Positions 38,829 to 46,676 of a stretch of DNA of 64,000 nucleotides are shown piece after piece. Where the stretch lies: NCBI RefSeq assembly GCF_018636735.1, contig NZ_CP045200.1, positions 682,001 to 746,000 of the forward strand, in the 5' to 3' direction. How positions within the stretch are numbered: position 1 is the first letter of the stretch; each line of letters begins with the position of its first letter. The notes below the pieces were generated by a model. That model had not been told where the DNA came from and searched no databases. It worked only from the letters and a program-made list of their open reading frames with translations. Source of the DNA: Erythrobacter sp. 3-20A1M. GTDB lineage: Bacteria; Pseudomonadota; Alphaproteobacteria; Sphingomonadales; Sphingomonadaceae. The translations under genes and the position numbers were made by a program.

Positions 38829-39638
38829 ATGGCCAGCCTTTTCCGCACCCTCTTCTCGGCATCATCGCCCAAGCCGCGCCATGCGGTGCCCCCCGGCTCG
38901 CGATATTACCTTATTGGCGATATCCACGGCCGTCTCGACCTGTTCGATCGCATGATCGAGGCCATCGACGACGACGACCGGCAGGGTGGCCAGGCGGACA
39001 GCACCGTCGTTCTGTTGGGCGACCTCATCGACAGAGGCCCCGACAGCGCCGGGGTGATTGCGCGGGCCCGCGACTGGCAACAGCAGCGGGCCGTGCGCAT
39101 CCTCGCCGGCAATCACGAGGAGATGTTCCTCGAATCCTTCGAAGATCAGGCCATCCTGCGCCACTTCCTGCGCCATGGCGGAGTCCAGACGCTGCGCAGC
39201 TACGGGATTGCGATGGACGATATCGCGGATGGTCCGATGGATCGGCTGCAGGATCTGCTCCATGCCGCGGTGCCCAAAGCCGATCGCGCATTCGTGCAAG
39301 GGTTCGAGGATTGCATCGTCGCGGGCGACTATCTGTTCGTCCACGCGGGCATCGCCCCCGGCGTCCCCGTCGACCAGCAGAAATCGAGCGATCTGCGCTG
39401 GATTCGCGAGCGGTTCCTGTCGCATCGAGACCCCCACCCCCAACTTGTAATCCATGGACATACCGTGCAGGAGGCCATCGATGAGCAGCCCAACCGGATC
39501 GGTATCGATACGGGAGCTTATCGCACCGGCGTTTTGACCACGCTCGTCCTGGAAGGGGAAGAGCGACGGTCGTTGCAGGCGGTGGATCACAAAGGAAAGA
39601 TCGCGATCCGTCGCGGCGCGATCGGCTTAAGGAACTGA
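38829..39638 (+). CDS. Calcineurin-like metallophosphoesterase
   Basis: 269-residue PPP/calcineurin-like phosphoesterase. Metal ligands are in YYLIGDIHG (D-x-H), LLGDLIDRGPDS (GDxxDRG), GNHEEM (GNHE), a late HAG and HGHT. These are the signature of bacterial Ser/Thr protein phosphatases such as PrpA or Ap4A hydrolase. It precedes ugd by 7 nt, so the two may be co-transcribed. The substrate is unknown. Confidence 0.92.
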   Translation: MASLFRTLFSASSPKPRHAVPPGSRYYLIGDIHGRLDLFDRMIEAIDDDDRQGGQADSTVVLLGDLIDRGPDSAGVIARARDWQQQRAVRILAGNHEEMFLESFEDQAILRHFLRHGGVQTLRSYGIAMDDIADGPMDRLQDLLHAAVPKADRAFVQGFEDCIVAGDYLFVHAGIAPGVPVDQQKSSDLRWIRERFLSHRDPHPQLVIHGHTVQEAIDEQPNRIGIDTGAYRTGVLTTLVLEGEERRSLQAVDHKGKIAIRRGAIGLRN

Positions 39639-39645
39639 AGCCCAT

Positions 39646-40962
39646 ATGAAGATCGCTCTGGTTGGCTCCGGATATGTCGGACTGGTGTCCGGTGCCTGCT
39701 TCGCCGATTTCGGCCACGACGTCGTCTGCATCGACCGCGACGAGGACAAGATCGCGCGCCTGCGCGACGGTATCATGCCGATCTACGAACCCGGTCTGGA
39801 TGCGCTGGTCGACAGCAATGTGAAGGCGGGCCGCCTGACCTTCACCACCGATCTCGCCGAAGGGATCAAGGACGCGGCCGCCATCTTCATCGCCGTCGGT
39901 ACGCCCAGCCGCCGGGGCGACGGTCACGCCGATCTCTCCTTCGTCTATGCTGTGGCGAAGGAGGTGGGCGAACACCTCGCAAACGATGCGGTTGTTGTGA
40001 CAAAGTCCACCGTTCCGGTGGGCACCGGCGATGCGGTCGAACGCATTCTGGCCGATAGCGGTGCCGCCGAGCGCGGCCATCGCGTCGCCGTGGTGTCGAA
40101 CCCGGAATTCCTGCGCGAAGGCGCGGCCATCGGCGATTTCAAGCGACCCGACCGGATCGTGATCGGGGCGGAAGACGATTTCGGGCGCGAGGTCATGCGC
40201 GAGGTCTATCGCCCCCTGTTCCTGAACGAATCGCCGATCCTGTTCGTCAACCGTCGGTCGTCTGAACTCATCAAATACGCCGCCAACGCCTTCCTCGCGA
40301 CGAAGATCACCTTCATCAACGAGATGGCGGATCTGTGCGAGAAGGTAGGCGCCGATGTCCAGGATGTTGCGCGCGGCATCGGGATGGACAACCGCATCGG
40401 GTCGAAGTTCCTGCACGCCGGCCCCGGCTACGGCGGATCGTGCTTCCCCAAGGATACCCTCGCCCTGCTCAAAACGGCCGAGGATTACGACAGCCCCACG
40501 CGGATCGTCGAGGCGGTGTCGAAGGTCAACGAGAGCCGCAAGCGCGCGATGGGCCGCAAGGTACTCGAAACGCTGGGCGGGCAGGAGGAGGCGCGCGGCA
40601 AGCGCGCGTGCCTGCTCGGCCTCACATTCAAGCCAAATACTGATGACATGCGCGACAGCCCGGCGATCGCGATCGCCCAGACGCTGATCGATGCAGGCGT
40701 GAACGTCGCCGCCTACGATCCGGAGGGGATGGAACAGGCCGCGCCGTTGATGCCGCAGGTCGAGATGAAGGACGATCCCTACGCCGCGATCGAGGGGGCC
40801 GATGTGGTCGTGATCGTGACCGAATGGAACGTTTTCCGCGCGCTCGACCTTGGACGAGTGAAGCAACTCGCGAATGCACCGGTGCTCGTCGATCTGAGGA
40901 ATATTTACCGGCCCGAGGAGATGGCGGCGCAAGGCTTCACCTATACCAGCGTGGGAAGATAG
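39646..40962 (+). CDS. ugd: UDP-glucose 6-dehydrogenase
   Basis: 438-residue enzyme that oxidises UDP-glucose to UDP-glucuronate for surface polysaccharides and lipids. GSGYVG at 7-12 begins the NAD-binding domain, and the catalytic Cys266 is in GPGYGGSCFPKDT. The C-terminal UDP-binding domain has TFKPNTDDMRDSPA. Length and motifs are normal. It is followed after 3 nt by a small membrane protein. Confidence 0.96.
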   Translation: MKIALVGSGYVGLVSGACFADFGHDVVCIDRDEDKIARLRDGIMPIYEPGLDALVDSNVKAGRLTFTTDLAEGIKDAAAIFIAVGTPSRRGDGHADLSFVYAVAKEVGEHLANDAVVVTKSTVPVGTGDAVERILADSGAAERGHRVAVVSNPEFLREGAAIGDFKRPDRIVIGAEDDFGREVMREVYRPLFLNESPILFVNRRSSELIKYAANAFLATKITFINEMADLCEKVGADVQDVARGIGMDNRIGSKFLHAGPGYGGSCFPKDTLALLKTAEDYDSPTRIVEAVSKVNESRKRAMGRKVLETLGGQEEARGKRACLLGLTFKPNTDDMRDSPAIAIAQTLIDAGVNVAAYDPEGMEQAAPLMPQVEMKDDPYAAIEGADVVVIVTEWNVFRALDLGRVKQLANAPVLVDLRNIYRPEEMAAQGFTYTSVGR

Positions 40963-40965
40963 CGG

Positions 40966-41364
40966 ATGGAAGACGCCACCGAGGAGTCCCTCAGCGATCG
41001 CCGCGCGAAATGGGCGGTACTGGGCAGCACGGTGGCGCTGGCGGCCACGGTCGCGATCGCCATCTGGCTCGCCGTCGCGGTGTCGGTCGATACCGAAGTG
41101 AGCATCGATCCAGGGTCAGGCACCATCCACCTCCAGGGGACGGAAGGCAATTTCGTCGGCCGCGTGCGCGGCACCTACGAAGGGCGACCTGTGCTGATCG
41201 AGGGGCTGCCGGTGGCATCGGAGATCAAGGAACAGCCCATCGCGTGGCGCGCGATCTGCATGGTGCGCGACGATCCGGCGACCGACTGGTCCGAAGCGCG
41301 CCCGATGCTGCGCAGCCATCTGTTTTCCGACCGCATGGACGAGCTGTGCAAGCCGTTCAATTGA
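40966..41364 (+). CDS. Hypothetical membrane-anchored protein, 132 aa
   Basis: Acidic N-terminus, one membrane helix (about 17-38) and a periplasmic remainder with two cysteines (ICMVRDD and ELCKPFN) that could pair. It begins 3 nt after the ugd stop, so it is likely in that operon. No family is recognised. It is convergent with the RNase P RNA gene. Confidence 0.7.
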   Translation: MEDATEESLSDRRAKWAVLGSTVALAATVAIAIWLAVAVSVDTEVSIDPGSGTIHLQGTEGNFVGRVRGTYEGRPVLIEGLPVASEIKEQPIAWRAICMVRDDPATDWSEARPMLRSHLFSDRMDELCKPFN

Positions 41365-41387
41365 GCCTGGGGCCGATCCGGTCGAAG

Positions 41388-41801
41388 ATGCCAGGGGGCC
41401 TGTAAGCCGGGTTCTGTCCCGCGACCGGTATCGTTTCCGACCGGCGCCGCGGGGGCAGCCATTCATCTGGGCCATGGATCGCTCCATGGCTCGAGCAGCC
41501 AACCCGGGCCTCTCGGGGCGAAACGCCCCTGCCTCTTTCTGAGGCGCGAGGCCCCTATGCGGCCTTGCTCCGGGTGGGGTTTGCCATGCCGCGGCCATTG
41601 CCGGCGCGCGCGGTGCGCTCTTACCGCACCCTTTCACCGTGACCGGCCCGAAGGCCAGCCGTCTGCTCTCTGTGGCACTGTCCCTGACGCCGGACCGACG
41701 GTCCGATGCCGGCGGGCGTTACCCGCCACCCTCGTTTCGTGGAGCCCGGACTTTCCTCGGACGGATCGCTCCGCCCGCGGCTGCCCGGCCCCCTGGCTCC
41801 T
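41388..41801 (-). ncRNA. rnpB: RNase P RNA, class A
   Basis: About 414-nt catalytic RNA that matures tRNA 5' ends. On the minus strand it has the P4 5' strand and J3/4 (GAGGAAAGTCCGGGCTCC near 41757), GGTGAAAGGGTGCGGTAAGA-like CRII/III sequence, and the 3' end ACAGAACCCGGCTTACA with P1 pairing GCCAGGGGGCC to GGCCCCCTGGC. Ends are set by P1 and are accurate to a few bases. Open frames over this region are spurious. No protein gene overlaps it. Confidence 0.95.
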
Positions 41802-41821
41802 CGCGAGATAGGCTAGTCGCA

Positions 41822-41842
41822 CGCCCCCGCCAAGAGGGGGCG
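41822..41842 (-). terminator. Possible terminator of the PRC-barrel gene
   Basis: CGCCCCC pairs with GGGGGCG over a 7-nt loop, 15 nt after the PRC-barrel stop. It separates that gene from rnpB. No clear T-tract. Confidence 0.4.
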
Positions 41843-41856
41843 GCAAATCGCCCGGG

Positions 41857-42237
41857 TCAATCGTCGACCGACACTGCCTCGTGCCGAGTCTCGTAGTAGC
41901 TCGCCACGCGGTCGGCATAGGCCTGATTGAAGGTCGGCGCATTGTTCGACCAGCTCGGCCCGCCTTCCAGCAGGCGGCGATCCACCGTCACCACGTAGAC
42001 GTCGTCCACCGCGTTGTATCCCATCAGCTCGAACGGCAGCGGGTAATAGCTCTTGTTGAGTCCAAGGAACCCGCCCAGGCTGAGCACCGCATGCGTCACC
42101 GTGCCGGTCCGCTTGTTGATCATGTAGCTGTGGACATGGCCCATCTTCTCCCCATCGCGGGAACGGACGGTCATCTCGTCCACCTTGTTCGAGGCAATCA
42201 GCAGGGTCTTGTCGGTGGTAGCGGCTTCTTCGGTCAT
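41857..42237 (-). CDS. PRC-barrel domain protein
   Basis: 126-residue cytoplasmic protein with a PRC-barrel (about 20-85): 'LIASNKVDEMTVRSRDGEKMG' and FLGLNKSYYPLPFELM fit the family. PRC-barrels occur in RNA-processing and photosynthetic proteins and as stand-alone stress-associated proteins. The Met at 42237 is preferred to 42252. Function unknown. Confidence 0.85.
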   Translation of the reverse strand: MTEEAATTDKTLLIASNKVDEMTVRSRDGEKMGHVHSYMINKRTGTVTHAVLSLGGFLGLNKSYYPLPFELMGYNAVDDVYVVTVDRRLLEGGPSWSNNAPTFNQAYADRVASYYETRHEAVSVDD

Positions 42238-42295
42238 TCCAGGCTCCTTCACACCTCGCCAACTCCACCGCGGGCAAGGGGGTTCCCGCGACCGG

Positions 42296-43048
42296 CTAGC
42301 GCGTTACGCCCCGGTCGCGGTCGAGCAGCAGCTGGAACAGGATCGCGCGCACCTGCCCATCGATCTCGCCGTCGATCTTCTCGGGCCGCCAGCGCCGCTG
42401 GAACGCCTCGACCGCCTTGTGCCCATCGGTAATATCGTAGCCATAGCGTTCGAGCGCGAGATAGAACGCCCCGTCATTGCTGAACGGGTCGCCCAGTTCG
42501 AGCTTCTCCGGCCGCGGCAGACAGAGATCGTATTCGGCCAGCCGCTCCCACGGGAACAGCTCGCCCGGATCGATCTTGCGCTGCGGGGCGACATCGGAAT
42601 GGCCGACGACATTGGCGCGCGGAATGTCGTATTGCTTCACGATCCGCGCCAGCAGCGGTATCAGCGCGTCGATCTGCGCCTCGTGGAAATCGCGATAGCC
42701 ATAGGCGTGGCCCGGATGGTCCAGCTCGATCCCGATGCTGGCCGAATTGACGTCGCGATGCCCGCGCCAATAGGACTGCCCGGCGTGCCAGGCGCGCTTG
42801 TCCTCCGCCACCAGCTGCACGACCTCGCCCCCTTCGCCGATCAGGTAATGCGCGGAGACTTTCGCCTCCGGGTCGCACAGCCGCTCGAGCGCGAAGCCCT
42901 GGTCCTGCATCTCGGTGTAGTGGATTACCGCCATGGAGATCGGCAGCGCCCGCTCGTTGAAATTGGGCGAACGGGCGGTGCGATGGACCAGCTCGTCGTC
43001 GCTGGGTGGCAATTCGTCGCCCGCCTTCCCGAAATCGCTTTGTGCCAT
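42296..43048 (-). CDS. N-acetylmuramoyl-L-alanine amidase (AmpD-like)
   Basis: 250-residue amidase-2 family enzyme, without a signal peptide, that cuts the muramyl-peptide amide in recycling. Zinc ligands are His43 (VIHYTEM), then a His and an Asp/Lys region in GHSDVAPQRKIDPGELFPW. A C-terminal helical part (about 185-250) may bind peptidoglycan. It overlaps chpT by 1 nt. AmpD or AmiD role both possible. Confidence 0.9.
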   Translation of the reverse strand: MAQSDFGKAGDELPPSDDELVHRTARSPNFNERALPISMAVIHYTEMQDQGFALERLCDPEAKVSAHYLIGEGGEVVQLVAEDKRAWHAGQSYWRGHRDVNSASIGIELDHPGHAYGYRDFHEAQIDALIPLLARIVKQYDIPRANVVGHSDVAPQRKIDPGELFPWERLAEYDLCLPRPEKLELGDPFSNDGAFYLALERYGYDITDGHKAVEAFQRRWRPEKIDGEIDGQVRAILFQLLLDRDRGVTR

Positions 43049-43707
43049 CAGCCGATCCAGCCCTCCCCTTCCGGAATTTCCGCGCCGAGCAGCAACATCG
43101 TGTCGCTGCGCTGGTACTGGATCGCGCCGCCTGCCTTCTCCGCCAGCAGATGGAGCATGTAGGCGGGCGCGGTGCGGCCGGTCAGCTCGGCGGGATCGAT
43201 GTCGCCGTCGAGCGCGGCGCCCACGCTTTCGTCGAACGCGATCCGCACGCCCTGCGCCCGAACCACGATTTCATGCGCGCCGTCGCGCCGTTCGGCCCCG
43301 ATGTCGAGCGTGCCGCCGCGCACCAGCGCCTCGATCGCCATATGCGCAAAATTGAGCAGCACCTTGGCGGCGGGCTTGGGCAGACTGTCGACCTCCAACG
43401 CCCAGGCGAGCTCGATCCGCTTGGCATCGTGCGCCAGCGTCTGGATGACATCGCGCGGCTCGGCGATATCGACCTTGTCGCCGAAACCACCGCCTGCGCC
43501 GAAGGCGAGGCGGAAGAATTTGAGCTTGGCCGCGCTCGTCGCCGCGCTCTGTTCGAGCAGGTCGAGACAGCGTTCGCGCATCGCCGGATCGGTTTCGTCC
43601 GCCATCAGCTCCAACCCGTTGGACAGCGCGCCCACGGGGCTGAGGAGGTCGTGGCACAGGCGCGAGCAGAGCTGGCTGGCAAAGGCAATGGGATCGATCT
43701 GGGTCAT
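43048..43707 (-). CDS. chpT: Histidine phosphotransferase ChpT
   Basis: 219-residue phosphotransferase that passes phosphate from CckA to CtrA and CpdR in the alphaproteobacterial cell-cycle relay. The phosphorylated His is His19 in LCHDLLSPVGA, and the second half is a degenerate ATPase-like domain that cannot bind ATP. It is transcribed with the amidase gene. The 58-bp element lies 8-64 nt before its ATG. The cell-cycle role is from Caulobacter and relatives. Confidence 0.9.
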   Translation of the reverse strand: MTQIDPIAFASQLCSRLCHDLLSPVGALSNGLELMADETDPAMRERCLDLLEQSAATSAAKLKFFRLAFGAGGGFGDKVDIAEPRDVIQTLAHDAKRIELAWALEVDSLPKPAAKVLLNFAHMAIEALVRGGTLDIGAERRDGAHEIVVRAQGVRIAFDESVGAALDGDIDPAELTGRTAPAYMLHLLAEKAGGAIQYQRSDTMLLLGAEIPEGEGWIG

Positions 43708-43715
43708 CTAGAAAC

Positions 43716-43772
43716 TGCGAAATCCTACTGGATGGAACACTTGGAACACTGTCCTAGAGCGGAAAATCCGCC
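43716..43772 (-). promoter_or_regulatory. 57-bp conserved 5' element in front of chpT (copy 2 of 2)
   Basis: Minus-strand counterpart of the element at 28981-29038 (49 of 58 positions identical). It keeps GGCGGATTTTCCGC as the hairpin, with arms changed relative to copy 1 but still pairing, then GGACAG, TGTTCCA repeats 9 nt apart and ATCCAGTAGGAT. It ends 8 nt before the chpT ATG. The rest of 43708-43836 shows no gene. Confidence 0.7.
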
Positions 43773-43836
43773 CGCGAACGCCGGCGCGACGGATCGTTGG
43801 GGAAAGAGGACGGTGCGTCGGTGCATCCGACCGCCT

Positions 43837-44535
43837 CTAGCCGTCTCGCACCGCGTAGGGAAGCGGAGCGAAGCCATCCTTTTCATCGCGCCACCAGGTC
43901 ACCCGCCCCTCCCCCACGATCGCCCAGATCGATCCATCGCCCGCAGCGCGTGCCCGGTCGGTGGCAGATGGTTCGGGCAGCGTGGTGGGATGCGAATGGT
44001 AATAGCCCAGCACCTGCGGCCCCCCGTCGCGAGCGGCGCGATGCGCGTCGAGGAGCGCCTGCGGGTCGATCTCAAAATGCGTGGCCGGTTCGCGATGGAC
44101 ATTGGCAGCCGGGCGGATTTCCTCGATCCGGTCCCCGTGCCCGAGCAACAACCCGCAGCATTCGTGCGGATGCGCGTCCCGGGCGTGGCCGAGGATTTTC
44201 TGTTCGATTCCGCTCGCCAAACCAAATCCCGCTCGTCCTGAGCCTGTCGAAGGACCGTCCTTTTTCCGGGCCAAGCGCGAAATTCCCTCCCAGTCGCCTC
44301 GGATCAGCGCCAGCTTCTTCGCCCGCGACCAGCCCTTGATCCGTCGTTCGAACTCGAACGCTTGCTGCCGATCCGGAAACTCGCCCGACCAAACCAGCTC
44401 GACCGGCAGACGATCACGGGTGAAACCGGGGAACGCGCCACTCTGGTGTTCCGCGATCCGCCGATCCAGATCGTCGGTGTGCCCAGTGTAGAAGGAACCT
44501 CCGCGACAATGGAGAAGGTAGGTCCAGAACGGCAT
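43837..44535 (-). CDS. GIY-YIG nuclease - JAMM (M67) peptidase fusion, joined by a repeat
   Basis: 232-residue two-part protein. Residues 1-90 form a single-domain GIY-YIG nuclease (YLLHC, SFYTGHTDDL, Arg25, catalytic Glu62). Residues 91-105 are encoded by the repeat (GPSTGSGRA). Residues 106-232 are an M67/JAMM metallopeptidase with Glu125 (HECCGLLLG), His180-x-His182 and Asp193. The JAMM part lacks the usual first few residues. The two parts have no functional link known to me, so this looks like a recent read-through fusion. A TTG near codon 107 could start the JAMM part alone. Confidence 0.85.
   Translation of the reverse strand: MPFWTYLLHCRGGSFYTGHTDDLDRRIAEHQSGAFPGFTRDRLPVELVWSGEFPDRQQAFEFERRIKGWSRAKKLALIRGDWEGISRLARKKDGPSTGSGRAGFGLASGIEQKILGHARDAHPHECCGLLLGHGDRIEEIRPAANVHREPATHFEIDPQALLDAHRAARDGGPQVLGYYHSHPTTLPEPSATDRARAAGDGSIWAIVGEGRVTWWRDEKDGFAPLPYAVRDG
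44223..44265 (-). repeat. REP-like repeat inside the GIY-YIG/JAMM frame
   Basis: Inverted copy of the element at 44551-44591, with about 36 of 41 positions identical by eye. The core on the minus strand reads CCTTCGACAGGCTCAGGA; 5-bp arms GTCCT/AGGAC bracket it. It encodes residues 91-105 of the fusion protein. Confidence 0.8.
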
Positions 44536-44550
44536 ATGTCTCGCTAGAAG

Positions 44551-44591
44551 GAAAGACGGTCCTTCGACAAGCTCAGGACGAGCGGACTTTG
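44551..44591 (+). repeat. REP-like repeat upstream of rluD
   Basis: Carries CCTTCGACAAGCTCAGGA followed by CGAGCGG. With the copy at 44223-44265 it forms an inverted pair bracketing the GIY-YIG segment (about 285 bp). A shorter copy lies at 18281-18304. Confidence 0.8.
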
Positions 44592-44609
44592 TTTTGTTAC
44601 TGCACGCCC

Positions 44610-45551
44610 ATGACCACCCGCACCATCACCGGCGCGCTTGCCGCCGCCACCCGCCTCGACAAGGCGCTGGCCGAGGAGACGGGCCTGTCGCGCGAGCGGG
44701 TGAAGGCGCTGATGGCCGAAGGTGCCGTCACCGTCGACGGCGTTGCCGCGACCAATCCTTCGGCAAAGGGCAAAGCAGGCGCGCCGTTCTCGATTGCCTT
44801 GCCAGAGCCCACGCCGCTGGCCGCTCAGCCGCAGGACATCGCACTCGATATCGTGTTCGAGGATGCGCATCTGGTGGTGGTGAACAAGCCCGCCGGGATG
44901 GTCGTCCACCCCGCCGCGGGCAATCGCGACGGCACGCTGGTGAACGCCCTGCTCCACCATTGCGCGGGGCAGCTGTCCGGCATCAACGGCGTCGCGCGGC
45001 CGGGAATAGTCCACCGGATCGACAAGGACACGTCCGGCCTGCTGGTCGTGGCGAAGACCGACGCGGCGCACGAGGGGCTGGCGAAGCAGTTCGCCGACCA
45101 TTCGATCGACCGCGCCTATCTGGCGGTGTGCGCCGGGCACCCTGCCCCGCCCGCCGGAACGATCGCGGGCCGGATCGGCCGCAGCGACCGGGATCGCAAG
45201 AAGATGGCGGTGCTGCCCGACGATGCGCGGCGCGGAAAACGCGCGGTGACCCATTATCGGACGCTTCGCCGGCTCGACCATTGCAGCTTGATCGAGTGCC
45301 GCCTGGAAACCGGACGCACGCACCAGGTGCGCGTTCACTGTGCGTCAATCGGCCATGCGCTATTGGGGGATCAAGTCTATGGACGCGATCCCAAGGCGTT
45401 GCGAGCGCTGCTGTCCGATCTCGGCTTCCACCGACAGGCCCTCCATGCAGCAGAGCTGGGCTTCACCCATCCGGCGACCGGCGAACGGGTCGAATTTCGC
45501 GCCGAACCGCCCCCCGACATGGCGGAACTGATCGAAACGACCGCTCGTTAA
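44610..45551 (+). CDS. rluD: RluA-family pseudouridine synthase (RluD-like)
   Basis: 313-residue enzyme with an N-terminal S4 domain (about 10-75) and the RluA catalytic domain with VHRIDKDTSGLLV and GRTHQVRVH. RluD modifies helix 69 of 23S rRNA. Placement upstream of rpoH is the arrangement I recall from other alphaproteobacteria. The ATG at 44610 follows the repeat, so its promoter may include that repeat. Confidence 0.92.
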   Translation: MTTRTITGALAAATRLDKALAEETGLSRERVKALMAEGAVTVDGVAATNPSAKGKAGAPFSIALPEPTPLAAQPQDIALDIVFEDAHLVVVNKPAGMVVHPAAGNRDGTLVNALLHHCAGQLSGINGVARPGIVHRIDKDTSGLLVVAKTDAAHEGLAKQFADHSIDRAYLAVCAGHPAPPAGTIAGRIGRSDRDRKKMAVLPDDARRGKRAVTHYRTLRRLDHCSLIECRLETGRTHQVRVHCASIGHALLGDQVYGRDPKALRALLSDLGFHRQALHAAELGFTHPATGERVEFRAEPPPDMAELIETTAR

Positions 45552-45576
45552 TATCGGAATAGTAAACTCGCAATAT

Positions 45577-45595
45577 CTTGCCGCGCGTCCTATAT
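45577..45595 (+). promoter_or_regulatory. CTTG / CCTATAT box upstream of rpoH
   Basis: CTTGCCGCGCGTCCTATAT lies about 80 nt before the rpoH ATG. It shares CTTGC, an 8-9-nt spacer and CCTATATC with the clpB leader. It may mark a heat-shock promoter, but the spacing is short for a standard -35/-10 pair. Confidence 0.35.
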
Positions 45596-45676
45596 CGAAG
45601 GTTCGCGGCCCAACGCCATCGGATGCCCGGCAGGGGTCCGTTCGACGGGGTCGGCGCAAGAAAGGTTAGGGAAGAC

Positions 45677-46582
45677 ATGAGTAGCAATAAAGCGGTGGCC
45701 ATTCCGGCACTCGGCGGGGAACAGAGCCTCAACCGCTATCTGTCCGAAATCAAGAAATATCCCGTACTGACGGCGGAGCAGGAATACATGCTCGCCAAGC
45801 GTTATGCCGAGCACGAGGATCCCGACGCGGCAGCACAGCTGGTATCCAGCCACCTGCGGCTCGTGGCGAAGATCGCCATGGGTTATCGCGGCTATGGACT
45901 GCCCGTCAGCGACCTCATTTCCGAAGGGAATGTGGGCCTGATGCAGGGCGTGAAGAAATTCGAGCCCGATCGCGGCTTTCGCCTCGCCACCTACGCCATG
46001 TGGTGGATCAAGGCCAGCATCCAGGAATTCATCCTGCGCAGCTGGAGCCTCGTGAAGATGGGCACCACCGCCGCGCAGAAGAAGCTGTTCTTCAACCTGC
46101 GCCGGATGAAGAAGCAGCTCGACGCCTACGAGGATACCGACCTGCATCCGGACGACGTAGCCAAGATCGCCACCGATCTCGGCGTGCCGGAGCAGGAAGT
46201 GATCAACATGAACCGGCGCATGCTGATGGGGGGCGATTCCTCGCTGAACGTCTCCATGCGCAGCGACGAGGAGGGCAGCGGCCAGTGGCAGGACTGGCTG
46301 ACCGACGATCGCCCCCTGCAGGATGAAACCGTCGCCGACGCGGAAGAAGCGCAGGTGCGCCACGGGATGCTGATCGAGGCGATGGACAGTCTGAACGACC
46401 GTGAGAAACATATCTTCACCGAACGGCGCCTGACCGAGAACCCGCAGACGCTCGAAGAGCTGAGTCAGGTCTACGACGTCAGCCGCGAACGTATCCGCCA
46501 GATCGAGGTACGCGCGTTCGAGAAGGTGCAAAAGGCGATGAAGACCATCGCCAGCGAGAAGCTGCTGCCGACCGCCGCCTGA
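45677..46582 (+). CDS. rpoH: Heat-shock sigma factor RpoH
   Basis: 301-residue sigma-32 directing RNA polymerase to heat-shock promoters. Regions 2.1-2.4 (YAMWWIKASIQEFILRSW) are followed by the RpoH box KKLFFNLR at about 132-139, and region 4 with a helix-turn-helix ('TLEELSQVYDVSRERIRQIE') closes the protein. AGGGAAG precedes the ATG at 45677. A perfect terminator follows. Confidence 0.97.
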   Translation: MSSNKAVAIPALGGEQSLNRYLSEIKKYPVLTAEQEYMLAKRYAEHEDPDAAAQLVSSHLRLVAKIAMGYRGYGLPVSDLISEGNVGLMQGVKKFEPDRGFRLATYAMWWIKASIQEFILRSWSLVKMGTTAAQKKLFFNLRRMKKQLDAYEDTDLHPDDVAKIATDLGVPEQEVINMNRRMLMGGDSSLNVSMRSDEEGSGQWQDWLTDDRPLQDETVADAEEAQVRHGMLIEAMDSLNDREKHIFTERRLTENPQTLEELSQVYDVSRERIRQIEVRAFEKVQKAMKTIASEKLLPTAA

Positions 46583-46606
46583 CCGGGCGCATGAGTACGC
46601 AAACGA

Positions 46607-46643
46607 GGGCCCTGCCGGTGCGGACCGGCAGGGCCCTTGTTGT
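46607..46643 (+). terminator. Rho-independent terminator of rpoH
   Basis: GGGCCCTGCCGGT pairs perfectly over 13 bp with ACCGGCAGGGCCC around a GCGG loop, then TTGTTGT. It lies 25 nt after the rpoH stop. Confidence 0.92.
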
Positions 46644-46676
46644 ATCGGCCGTCCGCACGCTTTAAGAGCCACCGCA

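Noticed and set aside
41116-41637. Open frame over RNase P RNA
   Set aside because: Sequence is accounted for by rnpB secondary structure.
43899-44225. Separate 108-codon frame within the GIY-YIG/JAMM gene
   Set aside because: A different frame to the JAMM peptidase; no domain.
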